A stretch of 64,000 bases of DNA, from positions 23,366,046-23,430,045 of the forward strand of contig NC_081547.1 in assembly GCF_901000735.1 (NCBI RefSeq), given 5' to 3'. Every line of letters starts with the position of its first letter. The stretch's first letter is position 1. The stretch is from Corylus avellana. Taxonomy: Eukaryota > Streptophyta > Magnoliopsida > Fagales > Betulaceae. A program made the position numbers and the translations under genes. Below the pieces are notes generated by a model. That model was not told the origin of the DNA, did not search any database, and saw nothing but the letters and a program-made list of their open reading frames with translations. Below are positions 1 through 11,564 of the stretch, piece after piece.

Positions 1-1184
1 GCCCATATGTTCACACAAAGTCATTAGCACCCCACAAGTACCTTAGTACTTTATTTTGCAGCTTTCTAGTGACTCAAATTAGTATGACTCAAGTAATTTT
101 CAAATACACTAACAATATAATTATACCACATTATGTACGTACTTGAGTACACATCAAGCTACCCACAACTAACACAAATGGGACTACTTGGGGCTATTGA
201 GACTCATAACATAACACTTTTCACAAATAGGTGCCTTTCCAGGAGAAACAGACCAAAATCACCAATAATTGAGGATATCACAACGAATTTATTATGCATG
301 TGAAATGGAATTATGCACTCATAAATGTCTTCATTCACCAAATAGTAAGATTTTCATCTTACACATATGCCAGAGTCTGTAATACACAATGTACTCTTAC
401 GCATGATTTTTTATCTCAAATTCATCTTAAAGCCCACAACACTCATTAGACTCTTACGCATTATTTTATCTCTCAAATTTATGTTAGAGTTCGTAATACA
501 CAATTGACTGCTACGTATGATAAAGCAAAATAATTAAATACAAAGACTTAAAATGATCTGCTATCAAGAGGGTTAGACTAGGCCACCAAGTGCAAAGTAT
601 ACGACCATTTTTTTTAATCGTCACAAGCATCCTACAAAATAATGATTCACTAATAAGGTAAACCAATTATTTGTATGGATCTTAGATTAAGTGTTTTGGT
701 TCACAAAATAATAATTCCCACTTTTTTTTTTTTTTTCTTTTTCCAGGATAATATTCAATAAAACTCAATAATTTATCATTATTAGTCTCAAAATAGGCAA
801 GTATCTAACTACTCAAAATCATTAATTTTTTATTTATTTATATACAACAATATTGTTCACATTTAACAAAAAGTTCATTTATCTCAAAATAGTTATCATA
901 ATAAATGTACGTAATTCAACTTCAATTAAAACATTACAGAAAAACCACTAATACCATCTTAAATCATAATTAAGGTAAACAGATCTAAGTGGAAAAAGAA
1001 TTCATTAACGTCTTACTTAATCCAAAAATATTTTCAAATAATTATCAAGTGCATGTTTTATAATGGAAGGCACAACACAATTGAATCATTACATGAACTT
1101 GTAGGAGTCTTTTCCTATCTTTTGTCGAACAATAGAAATAACCCAACCTTAACCAAAAAAAGAAAAAAAAAAAAAAAAAAAAGA
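1..1184. other. Intergenic, AT-rich, no gene seen
   Basis: No coding exon or RNA gene is recognisable. The stretch around 370-525 contains two imperfect copies of a segment with the words ttacgcat, atctcaaatt and gtaatacacaat, which looks like an old local duplication. Homopolymer A/T runs lie at 721-736 and 1155-1182. Confidence 0.5.
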
Positions 1185-1420
1185 CAAAGTTTTCTTCTAA
1201 ACTGGGTTTGAATAATTTCCTTCAACCTACTCTATAAAAATGACACATGTCTATTAAACATGTGAGATGCACATGTTTTTTTAATAATAGGGACAAAGTT
1301 GAAATAACTTTTATTAAAAACTTATATGCATCTTACATATTATTAAAAAAAATGACACATGTCATTTTTATAAACTAGGTTGAAGGTAATTCTTCAAACC
1401 CAATTTGAAGAAAAACTTTG
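1185..1420. mobile_element. MITE with about 44 bp inverted ends, upstream of GET3
   Basis: The left end (caaagttttcttctaaact...) and the reverse complement of the right end (caaagtttttcttcaaatt...) match imperfectly over about 44 bp, and the 236 bp element has no coding capacity. The inside also repeats an acacatg word. No clean target duplication is obvious because A-runs flank both ends. It ends about 310 bp before the GET3 start codon, so it may form part of that promoter. Confidence 0.65.
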
Positions 1421-1605
1421 TTAAAAAAAAAAAACATAAAAGACGAGGTTTTATAGAAAGTTCATTAAATTGTTTAGTGATAAAGGCTACGCCCTGCCCG
1501 TGCACATTAGCACATATCCCTTATCTTGCGCCCCTCCCCCAAGCCCAAACAAAAGCCTGCCACTGGAACTTTCATTCCTCGAGTTCGATTTGACTCTGTT
1601 TCGAA

Positions 1606-1611
1606 TATAAA
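1606..1611 (+). promoter_or_regulatory. Candidate TATA box of GET3
   Basis: TATAAA lies 119 bp upstream of the GET3 ATG and is followed by a CT-rich stretch (1640-1665) typical of a plant transcription start region. It is the only TATA-like word between the MITE and the start codon. Confidence 0.35.
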
Positions 1612-1729
1612 TTCTCAAATTTTTACATCTAAAACAAAAACCCAATACTCTCTCCCTCTCTAAATTTCTGGGTTTTGTGTTATTTTGGAGAGAGAGGAGG
1701 AATAAAGGCAAATACAGAAAGCTGTCTAA

Positions 1730-4700
1730 ATGGCTACAGATTTGCCAGAGGGAACCGTGCAAAACATACTGGACCAAGAGTCTCTTAAGTGGGTCTTTGT
1801 GGGAGGCAAAGGTGGCGTGGGCAAGACGACTTGCAGCTCCATCATCTCGATCCTTCTCTCTAAGGTTCGCTCCTCTGTTTTGATCATCTCCACCGACCCT
1901 GCCCACAATCTCAGCGATGCGTTTCAGCAACGGTTCACCAAGACACCGACTTTGGTTAATGGGTTTCCCAATCTCTACGCTATGGTACAGTTTTTATTCC
2001 ATTCTTCTTTTCGAAGGGTTTATGGGGTTTTTTATTCTTTTGTGAATTTTATATCTTTTGGTGCCTTTTTGGGGTCGTGCAATGATTTGACATTGAAATT
2101 TTTGTTTACTTTTTGAATTTTGGGGATACGCAGATTGCGAATTAACTATCTTTGGTATGATCCTTTGTAGGAGGTGGATCCCAATGTTGAGAATGAGGAC
2201 GTGGGCAGTGCCGAAGGAATGGACAGCCTGTTTTCTGAACTAGCAAATGCAATTCCTGGAATTGATGAGGCTATGAGCTTTGCAGAGATGCTGAAGTAAG
2301 GGATCTTTTTTAACTCTAGTTGATTAAATCGAACCTTCCAAATTCACCACTTCACTATTCCTCGCTGTATTTTTTTCAAGTGAATTGAGAATCCTTATGA
2401 TTCTTAAAATCAAGGTGTTGGAGGATTACATTTTTCAAGTAGGTGGTTGAGACTCATTGTGGGTGTTCTTAAAGGCCTAAAGAGAGGAACTGATGGTTAG
2501 CCAATAGACTTTTCATCTGTACCAACCAAGTACGGGCATTCATCAGGAGTTTGCTGCAAGTGAAAATAACTTTGTGCCTTTGCTAGAGTTAAATAGACTA
2601 ACTGTATCAAAGATTGGTCTCCCAAGGGGTTGGCGTCAGTTATATTCAGGTGACATTATTGATTGGTGGATCTATTGAGGGGGTGAATGCAGTAACATAA
2701 ATTTTTAGAGTCATCCTTAAATCTTGAGTTGTTTAAGATAAGTTGGACCAAATTATTAGTATCTCGTGTCAATCAATGTTAGTAGAGCACAATATCATTA
2801 TTTTGACCCTTTATTGACCGTATTAATTAAAGATATCTTCCTGAGATCCATTAAATCTAATTTTCTTTCCAGACTATGCTTGGTGCTTGCCAAAATTATG
2901 ATACTCAATGACAGAATTGAAGTCTTACTCAAGTTTCATGTTTTAGAGGAGGTTTTTTTTTTTTTTTTTTTGGACTTCTGTTAACCATATCCAATTGTAT
3001 ATAACATTTCTTTGCATGCAGAATAAAATGTAAATGACTCACTTAAGCATGTTTATGTGATACATTTCTAATGGCCTATTCATGCATATGCATCCCTTTC
3101 TTTTTTAAACAATCATCCAGAAATTTTTGGTCATTCTTTTCTTTGCTAACTGTGCTTCAAATGCTATTCATCAACCTGACTTTTTTGTGACATTATTTTG
3201 ATTTTATTTGAATGAATTCTCCTGCAGATTGGTGCAAACTATGGATTATTCTGTTATAGTCTTTGACACTGCCCCAACTGGCCATACACTACGGCTGTTG
3301 CAATTTCCATCAACCTTAGAAAAGGGTCTCACGAAAATGATGTCTTTGAAAAATAAATTTGGTGGCATAATCAATCAGGTATGTTCTTTGTACTATAGAG
3401 CATAATCATACAGTTCGTTTTTTATGTATTTGCAACAAAAATATGAGATTTTTAAAATTTTTTTTTATAAGTAATCAAAATATCATTAAAAAGCACAAAA
3501 TGTGTAACTCAGGTACACAAGAAGTAAACAAGAGAAACACTTAACTAGAAAGAGAAAAACGCTCTAGAAAATCATGAAAACCAATCAAATTAGGGAAGTC
3601 TAAAGCAGCTTTCTAGTGGTAAGGAGTATTGAAGAAGAAAGGATTTAGATCCACCACCATCGTCTCGTGGTCTTCAAAACTTCTATCATTTATTTCCTTC
3701 CAAATACACCGCAAAAGGTAAAACGGTACCATCTTCCACACTTGTGAACTTTGGGGTCTGCCACTCAACCCTCTCCAACAAGCGAAAAGGTCAACCATCC
3801 TTCTAGGCATAACCCAAGTTAGCCCATCACAACTAAAGATAGCACTCCAATAGGCGTTAGCAATCTCACAGTGGAGAAAAAGATGATCCACAGATTCCCC
3901 ACACCGCTTACAAATACAGCACCAATCCACCACAATGACATGTTGCTTTCTTAGATTATCCATAGTGAGGATCTCCCCTAGGACGGTCAACCAAGCAATG
4001 AACTTCACACTCATGGGGACCTCACTTTGCCAAATTCTCTTCCAAGGGAAGGGAGTTTCATTATGGGGGACAAGGATGTTATAGAACGATCTAACGTCAA
4101 ACAACCATCTCTTGGAAATACCCCAACAAAGCTTGTCTTTACCTCACAGCTCATTCTAGAGGAGTACAACAAATTGAAGAACGAAGCAGAGACATCTACC
4201 TCCTAATCATGAGTCGCTCTAATAAAACTTACATTTCACTGATGAGAGCTATTAGAAAGATCCAAATGATCCGTCATAGAGGCATCCTTAACGCAACTTA
4301 TACTGTACAAATCCAGGAAAGCTTCCTTGAGGGCTTGATCTCCACACGTATGCCAAATTCTAATATTGGAGCCATTGCCCACCTCAAATCTGTTATGACT
4401 AGCAAACTCTCCCCAACCGCTCATGATATTTTTTCATAATCCCACCTCATACAACCCATCAACCTCATTGGAATACTACCCACCCCACGAGCTACCATAT
4501 TTAGAATCCACTACGACTCTACACAAAAGTCTCTCTCTCATGTGTATAGCGCCATAGTCACTTCGTCAAAAGAGCTCGATTGAACAAGAGCAAGTTTCGA
4601 ACCCTCAACCGAACCTCAGAGTTCGGAGAACAAACCTTAGACCAACTTACCATGTGATATTTGAACTCTTCAACTCGGCCACTCGACACGAATTCCCGTT

Positions 4701-7700
4701 GTAGCTTCTTAATGCGATTGGAAACACTAGTCGGGAGGGAAAAAAGAGACAAGAAATACGTAGGCAAATTGGATGGGGTGCTCTTGATTAAGGTAATCCT
4801 TCCACCCTTAGTCAGATACATCATTTTCCAACTAGCTAGGTGATGTTCAATCTTCTCAAACACCATCCCAAATAAATTTGGCCTTAAAAAAAGCTCCCGG
4901 GGGAAGACCACTATACTTTAAAGGCAAAGAAGAAATCCTGCAGCCAGACTATCGGCTAGTACATCAACATTAGTGACATTGCCCACAAGAACCAAATCTA
5001 GCTTAGCTATATTAATTCCGAACTGGATACAGTTTCAAAACTTAGGAATAAAGCACATAGATAGTGGAGATGATTTGGGTTTGCCCCACAAAATATCAAG
5101 GTGTCATCCGCAAACAGAAGGTGGGAAATGTTAAGCGCACCAATGTTCCTAGACCCCATATGAAAACTTGCCAGAAGTCCCCCATTTTCAATAGCAGATA
5201 GCATTTGACTTAAAGTCTCCTGAACAATGACAACCAGCAAAGGTGACAAAGGATTTCCCTATCTCAAACCCCAGTAGCTATGGAAGAATCTAGAAGGATT
5301 GTCATTCACCAAAACAGAAAAGCAACTGAAGAAATACAAAACTCTATCCAAGAATGCTATTTCTTCCTAAAACCACACCTCAACAAACATAATAAGAGCT
5401 CATAGTTGACATGATCATAGGCCTTCTTAATATCTAATTTGCAAAGAACCCCATGCCTAATCCTACTATCTAGACATTCGTTATCTATAAGAATGGAGTC
5501 AAGGATTTGCCTACCTCTGACAAACACACTCTAGGGCTTCAAGATAATCTTCTACACTACCCTACTTACTATTGGGGAGCACTTTAGCAATAATCCTATA
5601 AACTCCGCTAAGTTGACTAATAGGGTGAAAGTCCTTAACATTGATAGCCCCAGATTTCTATGGAATGAAAGCAATGAAAGTGGCATTAAGAACTTTTTCC
5701 AAACTTCTAGTGTGAAAATCATGGAATACCCCCATAATATCTTCTTTGATCAATTCCCAACAAACTTGGAAGAAGACATAGGAAAACCATCAGGGCCTGG
5801 CACCTTATCATTGTTCATACCTTTCACCACCCGAAGCACCTCACTCTCCTCAAACGGTCACTCCAACCAAGAGGCCTCCTCCTCAATGTTATCCAAAGCA
5901 AGGTCATCTAGCTTGGGCCGCCAACTAAACTGTTTGGTAAACAAACTGTCATAGAATTATACAATGTATTCCCTAATCTCAGTTTGATTAGAAGAAACTG
6001 AGCTATTAACCAATAGCAACTCAATGAAGTTGTTTCTCCTATTCGAGTTAGCCACTAAATGGAAACAATTTGTGCCTTTGTCACCCCTTCTTTGCCATAG
6101 CGCCTTCGATTTCTACCTCCAGCTCAATTCCTCCAATAAGGTAGTCCTCCAAACCATCAAGAATAGGTAACTCATCCACAAGATTCCTTCTTTGGTTCTC
6201 TACATTACCAAACATCTGCTCATTCTAGACTCTTAGATCAGCCTTCAAAGTCTTACATTTGCAATCCAAAATGAAGCTCAAGGAGCCTTGAAAATGATAA
6301 GAAGACCACCACTGTCTCACCTTGTCCACAAAACTTCCGGCCTTCAACGACATATTCTCAAACTTAAAGTATCTTTTGCCACCCTAAACACCGCCACAAT
6401 CAAGAAGAATGGGGGAATTGTAACCCACATATAGTGGGTAATTTATAAAGACACTCATGGGGTGCTAAGTCCTACATTGCTTACTTACTATATGAAATTG
6501 GGCTTTATAAGTAATTCTAGGAAAGTTCCAAATTGACCAATCCTTTTGGGGGAAGAGTGCAGATGTGGCTAGTGCTTTTTCATGTGTCGTTACAGTGAAC
6601 ATTTGTCGGATGTGGATATGGTTTACTTTTAAATATTTATTTTGGTTGTAAGCTTGCAGTGGTTCGATTACTAATACTACTATATCTCTGGTGATATTGA
6701 TTACATGACTGTAAAGCTTTGAAATTATTCATTGCAGATGACCCGCCTCTTTGGTGTTGATGATGAATTTGGTGAGGATGCAATTCTGGGAAAGCTTGAA
6801 GGCATGAAAGACGTGATTGAACAAGTTAATAGGCAATTCAAAGACCCAGTAAGATTGCCCTCTTCTTTACTTCATTTACCCTTCTCTAAATGTCAAATGT
6901 TAGTCATTTAGTTATTCTTTGTTGCAGGATTTCCAATTATTTGTGCTGAATTATACATCTGTAGTAAATATTTATAGAAGTTAAAGCCAATGCAAGGGTT
7001 CTAAATTAATTATCAAAAAGTATAATTATTTATTTTTCTGAGCACCGGTATCAGTTAATTGATATGTTACTTATTTCTGATATTAGTGATGATTTATTAA
7101 CCAATTTAACAGTTATTGTATTCTTTAATCAAAATTAACTTCTGATAATCTTTATAAGAGAGATATTGAAACCCTTGGAGAATTATAATATTGGAAGCAC
7201 GAAGGTGTTGTTTGAAAAGCATGGTTTCCTAAGAGTTCAATGGTGTATTCACTGTATTGCATCCCTCTTAAAAGTGTATCTTGCTGAAGCATGATTTGCA
7301 CCCCTTTTGTGCCTGCAAGCACTTGCAGTAACTATGGGAGTAAATTACATTGGCATTTTTGTGGATATTTATCCCAGAGCCATATTATTTTCTCTTTCTA
7401 TTTCTGGAATCCCTATAGTGATTGTTATGGTTAGGACTTTAAGGTGGAGTGACCTGATGGTCAATGGCTGGTGGAATATTTTGCTTGTGCCAAGGCTCCG
7501 TCAGTCACTACAAGCTAATTTAATATTTTAATGTAAAAGATTCTTTTTATTTTTATTTTCATTAAGTTACTATTTGGTGTCAACTGGATAAAGGTAATGT
7601 TATTGCTACTTTACATTGGTGTATGCTAGACATGGTTCTCTTTTTTGTTTTTCTTCTTAAATCCTGATGAGTCAAACGTGCTACTAAATCTGCTACAAGT

Positions 7701-8777
7701 AAAAGCACTAGGAGTTGTGGTGCTTATTTGATTTTACCTGACCTGCCAAAACTTCATCAGTCAAGTTTGGTTTAGTTTCTGAATGTTTTGCAGTTATTTC
7801 TTAAGCAATTGAGCTGATGTTTCTTGTTTATTGGATCACTCAAAACCATATTGAATGTCTGATTGTTCTGTAGTTATTTCTTAATGCGCTTCTATTTCCC
7901 TGTTGGCAGGACTTGACAACCTTTATCTGTGTTTGCATCCCAGAGTTCCTCTCTCTTTATGAAACAGAGAGACTGGTCCAGGAACTCACCAAGTTTGAGA
8001 TAGATACACACAACATTATCATTAACCAAGTACTTTATGATGAAGAAGGTGAGTTTACAGGTTCTTATGCTTCTTTTTTTCCCTTGGGATAATTTTTTGC
8101 TTAGGACAAATGTTATAAATCTATTGGTACGTTTTCTTATGTAGACGTAGAATCTAAGTTACTCAAAGCCAGAATGCGGATGCAACAAAAGTACCTTGAT
8201 CAGTTCTATATGTTGTATGACGACTTTCACATCACGAAGCTTCCGTTGCTGCCAGAAGAGGTAAGCTACACTGCCAATGTTTTTGGAATTTTTAAAAAGA
8301 AAAATCTTAATTTGAAATTTCTCTTTATACAACATACATTGACCAATCTTATCAGGTAATAGTTCAATAAGCCTTCAATTTGCTCCTCCTTTGAACTCAT
8401 ACCATTCTTGTAGAGTTGTCTGCAAATAATTCCCACTATTAATTGTTGATTTTTTTTTCCCCAAACAGATGAATTCTTTTTTAATCCTCATGCCAAACCG
8501 ATAACCTGATCTGAAATTTTTTATTCTAGATGGGGTGTAAACAAATCACTTCTACTTTTTAGCATCAGCCCATTTGACAAGCCAGTTGTTGATTTCATAG
8601 GTTACCGGGGTTGAAGCTCTGAAAGCATTTTCACCTCGTTTTCTGTCACCATATCAACCTTCTACCAGTAAAGGCACAGTGGAAGAGTTGGAGCAAAAAG
8701 TATCCACACTAAGGCAGCAGTTGAAAGATGCTGAAGTAGAACTAGAAAGACTTAGAAAAGGAAAACAAAAGGTCTGA
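1730..8777 (+). CDS. GET3: ATPase GET3 (tail-anchored protein targeting factor), 7 exons
   Basis: Exons: 1730-1984, 2171-2295, 3228-3378, 6738-6848, 7910-8048, 8145-8260, 8601-8777; the product is 357 aa. This is the cytosolic ATPase that receives tail-anchored membrane proteins and delivers them to the ER receptor (GET pathway; SIMIBI/ArsA family). Visible motifs are the deviant Walker [11 protein letters not shown] at residues 25-34, switch [13 protein letters not shown] with the catalytic Asp56, and switch [16 protein letters not shown] from residue 140. Exon 4 ([14 protein letters not shown]...) and exon 5 belong to the client-binding helical part. Exon 7 ends in a charged coiled coil ([20 protein letters not shown]). 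All introns are GT-AG. Relative to the yeast and animal proteins, the zinc CxxC in the KYLDQ region is absent (SKLL instead). Intron 3 is 3.4 kb because of an antisense LINE. The length and extra-organellar N-terminus fit the cytosolic GET3a type rather than plastid or mitochondrial paralogues. Confidence 0.96.
3460..6413 (-). mobile_element. Decayed LINE (L1-type non-LTR retrotransposon) in GET3 intron 3
   Basis: Read on the minus strand, the piece ends at the left in a poly-A tail (poly-T at about 3455-3468) preceded by the tail word gattacttat. Broken open segments encode LINE ORF2 parts: a reverse transcriptase piece with the FADDT active-site motif (5007-5249), the downstream RT/thumb segment containing [19 protein letters not shown] (4558-4911), and the C-terminal zinc-binding zf-RVT type region with CxxC...HLFLHC (3613-4104). 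Frames are interrupted by stops. The 5' boundary (about 6413) is a guess from where homology-like sequence fades. It is a 5'-truncated, dead copy lying antisense to GET3. Confidence 0.75.
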
Positions 8778-10023
8778 TGATGCTCTGCTCAACAGTATTG
8801 CCTCTGTTCCTTTTTCCTTTCCTCTATTCTTTTCATGCTTGCAATCAAATGGCACCATCTCCCTGCTTTAGGCTGCCAAGTGAAGTCATTCTTCTATTTT
8901 ACTAATGGTTGACCTTTTCTGTAGCTCAACTTATTTGCATTTTTTTTTTTACATGAACCTTTCTTATATGATTAGTATACTTTGTAATTTTGCCATGGTT
9001 TAAACTCAGGCATATCAATCATCTGACCAATGCGGTCAGATGATTTAGCAGTGTAGTTCATTTATGATTTTTATTTTTATTTTTTTTATTTTTATCATGA
9101 CCTATCTCTATAATGGCAAATTCATTTTTCTTCTTTTAATGCGTACATAGATTTTGAGATTGATGAGAATCTAGATTTTATGCCAATGTCTTCTAGCCGT
9201 GACTTTGTAGCATTTGTTGGGTATTTGGACCACCCAAGGAATGAAAATGTCTATCCTAGAAATGGGAAAATATGCTCCATGGGAGCAGGAAGAAAGAAAC
9301 ATGACACAACTAGAGTTTTGCTTGATTGACCAAATTGCTAGCAATTGAGACAGGTAATTGATGTGGATCCTTATCTAGCTTTGCATGTGATTTTGATAAT
9401 GAACTAGAGGAGGATAAAGAAACAAGAGTACTCGCAAATATTTCCTTAAAACTTTAAACCGACGAGGACCGAGGAAGAAGAAGATGATAGCTTATGAGTC
9501 AAAATCAAAATCATAGCTTTCCAATGTCCGTATAACCTGCAATCAATTTTTCAAAATCATCTGCCAAAGGAGGCTCCTATGACTGCTTCAGCATAATAAT
9601 GCATAATAATGTCATGTAAAAACTGTAAAGAAGTTGACGATTTCATTTTCCTGAGAGCTCCAATGCCCACCATCAAAAGTTTGCTCGGATTGTTGGTGTG
9701 TTTTGTGTGACATCTTTGTCCTTTGGAATAAGAACTTCATGGTAAGCCTTCTTCCTCCTTTGAGGATGACAAGAAGCCAATCTGTGATGTTAGTCATATT
9801 TAAAGCAAGAGAATCCATAGGCCAGAAAGATGTAGCAAAATTACAAGATAAAAAGAGAATCAGTATGAGTAGAACAAAGAGGACAGCTTGAATGGATTTG
9901 GTGGGGATGATATTCCAAAGGAAAAGCTTGAGCCAAGAACTAGAAAGAAGAGAGGGAGGAGTGGGAGTGATTTTGTGGCCGTTTGTTATTCCTCTAGGAA
10001 TATGGTTTTAGAAAGGACAAGAC
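8778..10023. other. GET3 3' region and intergenic stretch
   Basis: The first few hundred bases are probably the GET3 3' UTR. A perfect 12 bp hairpin lies at 9017-9045. The segment 9160-9560 has coding-like composition (for example a frame reading EIDENLDFMPMSSSRDF) but is broken by stops, and I do not recognise it. Short open frames at 9612-9891 overlap on opposite strands and have no recognisable domain. Confidence 0.4.
9017..9045. repeat. Perfect 12 bp inverted repeat with 5 nt loop
   Basis: aatcatctgacc and ggtcagatgatt flank the loop aatgc. The hairpin sits 240 nt downstream of the GET3 stop, possibly inside the 3' UTR. Confidence 0.8.
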
Positions 10024-10029
10024 AAAAAA
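10024..10029 (-). terminator. Pol III terminator of the minus-strand tRNA-Leu
   Basis: Six A on the plus strand give TTTTTT on the transcribed minus strand, about 16 nt past the tRNA 3' end. Confidence 0.7.
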
Positions 10030-10044
10030 GAAGCTATTTATTTT

Positions 10045-10052
10045 TGTTGAGA

Positions 10053-10085
<33 letters not shown>

Positions 10086-10125
10086 ACCTTAATCTGGCGC
10101 CTTAGACCAACTCGGCCATCTCAAC
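10045..10125 (-). tRNA. tRNA-Leu (anticodon AAG)
   Basis: This is an 81 nt cloverleaf with the long class II variable arm typical of tRNA-Leu. The acceptor arm is GTTGAGA/TCTCAAC with discriminator A, the anticodon stem is CCAGA/TCTGG with the seven-base loop TTAAGGT (anticodon AAG), and the T arm is GTGGG-TTCAAAT-CCCAC (B box GGTTCAAATC). There is no intron. It decodes CUU/CUC leucine codons once A34 is modified to inosine. The sequence is identical over all 81 nt to the divergent copy at 10237-10317. Confidence 0.97.
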
Positions 10126-10236
10126 GTCACATGTGAGGGGTTTGCATAAATAATATATATTTATATAATCTACAGCCAAGAGAAGTCAATTATAAATAAG
10201 TATATATTTTTTATGTGAAGAATGATTGCATACAAC

Positions 10237-10276
10237 GTTGAGATGGCCGAGTTGGTCTAAGGCGCCAGATTAAGGT

Positions 10277-10309
<33 letters not shown>

Positions 10310-10317
10310 TCTCAACA
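10237..10317 (+). tRNA. tRNA-Leu (anticodon AAG), second identical copy
   Basis: The structure and sequence are identical to the minus-strand gene at 10045-10125. The two genes are arranged head to head with 111 bp between their 5' ends. The spacer is AT-rich and not itself duplicated. Both A box (TGGCCGAGTTGG) and B box (GGTTCAAATC) are intact, so both copies look functional. Confidence 0.97.
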
Positions 10318-10323
10318 ATTTAC

Positions 10324-10327
10324 TTTT
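10324..10327 (+). terminator. Pol III terminator of the plus-strand tRNA-Leu
   Basis: TTTT begins 7 nt after the tRNA 3' end, the usual position for Pol III termination. Confidence 0.7.
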
Positions 10328-11564
10328 GTCTTTCTGTTTTCTCTAAACCTTATTCGTCATTCCTGGAGGAATAAGGACTCCTTTTAACAATCTTACTTTT
10401 CTTTGTTTTTTTTTCCTCCTCTTATTTTAATCAACCCGATCCATAGACTGTTTTTAATAAATATTGCTCTTTCTTTTTTTTTTAATCATTTTAAAAAGCG
10501 ACTTTTTAACAAATATTACTTCTCCTTTTTTAATATTTTAAAATGCCAAGGAAGGGAGGCTATTTTGGACAGTAGGAGTGACAATTTGAGTTCATAAGTC
10601 GGATTTGTACCACGTTGAGCCATGTACATACGATTACATGGGTCAACCTAAACTCTAACTCATTTTAATGAAACAGATCAAATTTCTCAACCTTGACATG
10701 ATCCATTCAAATAAACAAGCAACACGACAAGACCCACGTAACTTGTTTAATATAAATGGATTAAATTGACCCAAATATATATATATATATTATTTTTTAT
10801 ATGTCCGTACAAGGGGAGGGAAAGGGAAAAGGAAGATTCGATCTAATAATCTCCGCTTCATGAAGCGTTGTTTCTAACCGATTCAACTACCTCTTGGAAA
10901 CAATTGACCCAAATACTTGATATGACCTCCTTAACACAATTTCATATCTTATAAACATAAATTATATCGATTACACATATTCACAACTAAATTCATGACC
11001 ATCAATTTACCAATCAATATCTGATCCATAACCATTATTCATAAATATAACCCAACTTCTGGACAAAATACCTAATCAAAATAATATTATTACAGTCCAA
11101 TAAAGTTCATCTACATAAACAAACACATAGCTATAAAGAAAATAGAAAAGATCAAAGTGCACAATAGGTTGTAATACTTCCTTGAGCAGAGTGCACTGGA
11201 TTTGGCAACGGACAATATATATCCAGATTATTAGACTCCAAAAATTTTCTCTCTTTGTCACGAGCAATTCAAATTTACACACAAGTTAAAACAATATAGA
11301 CTTTTATCCTTCAAAATGAATATTAAAAGAACATTGCAATTAATCTACTTTTCATCTAGGAAAATGGAGAAATACATGGACACAAAGCCAAAAGTAGAAT
11401 TTAAACACTGACATAAGAAAACAACAGAAACATTCATCACTTTCCTGAATGCTTCAATAATGTATAGAAACAAAGTACAGAAAAAAGGCTAGGCTGCCAA
11501 AACTCTAAGAATCTCATAATAACAATTGCATTATCATGTAGTACACAACACAGTCATCTAGATA
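10328..11564. other. Intergenic between tRNA-Leu and URM1
   Basis: AT-rich, with one SINE at 10778-10901 and an AT microsatellite inside its tail. The last few hundred bases before 11564 should contain the URM1 3' UTR. The open frame at 11076-11282 has no recognisable domain. Confidence 0.5.
10778..10901 (-). mobile_element. tRNA-derived SINE flanked by a perfect 14 bp duplication
   Basis: The target duplication aattgacccaaata stands at 10764-10777 and 10902-10915. Read on the minus strand the element begins ccaagaggtagttgaatcgg (A-box-like), has a B-box-like GATCGAATC, and ends in an AT-rich tail. Related copies lie at 20089-20202 and about 23803-23925. Confidence 0.85.

Noticed and set aside
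9888..10136. Open frame of 82 codons
   Set aside because: Its second half is the antisense of the tRNA-Leu gene at 10045-10125.
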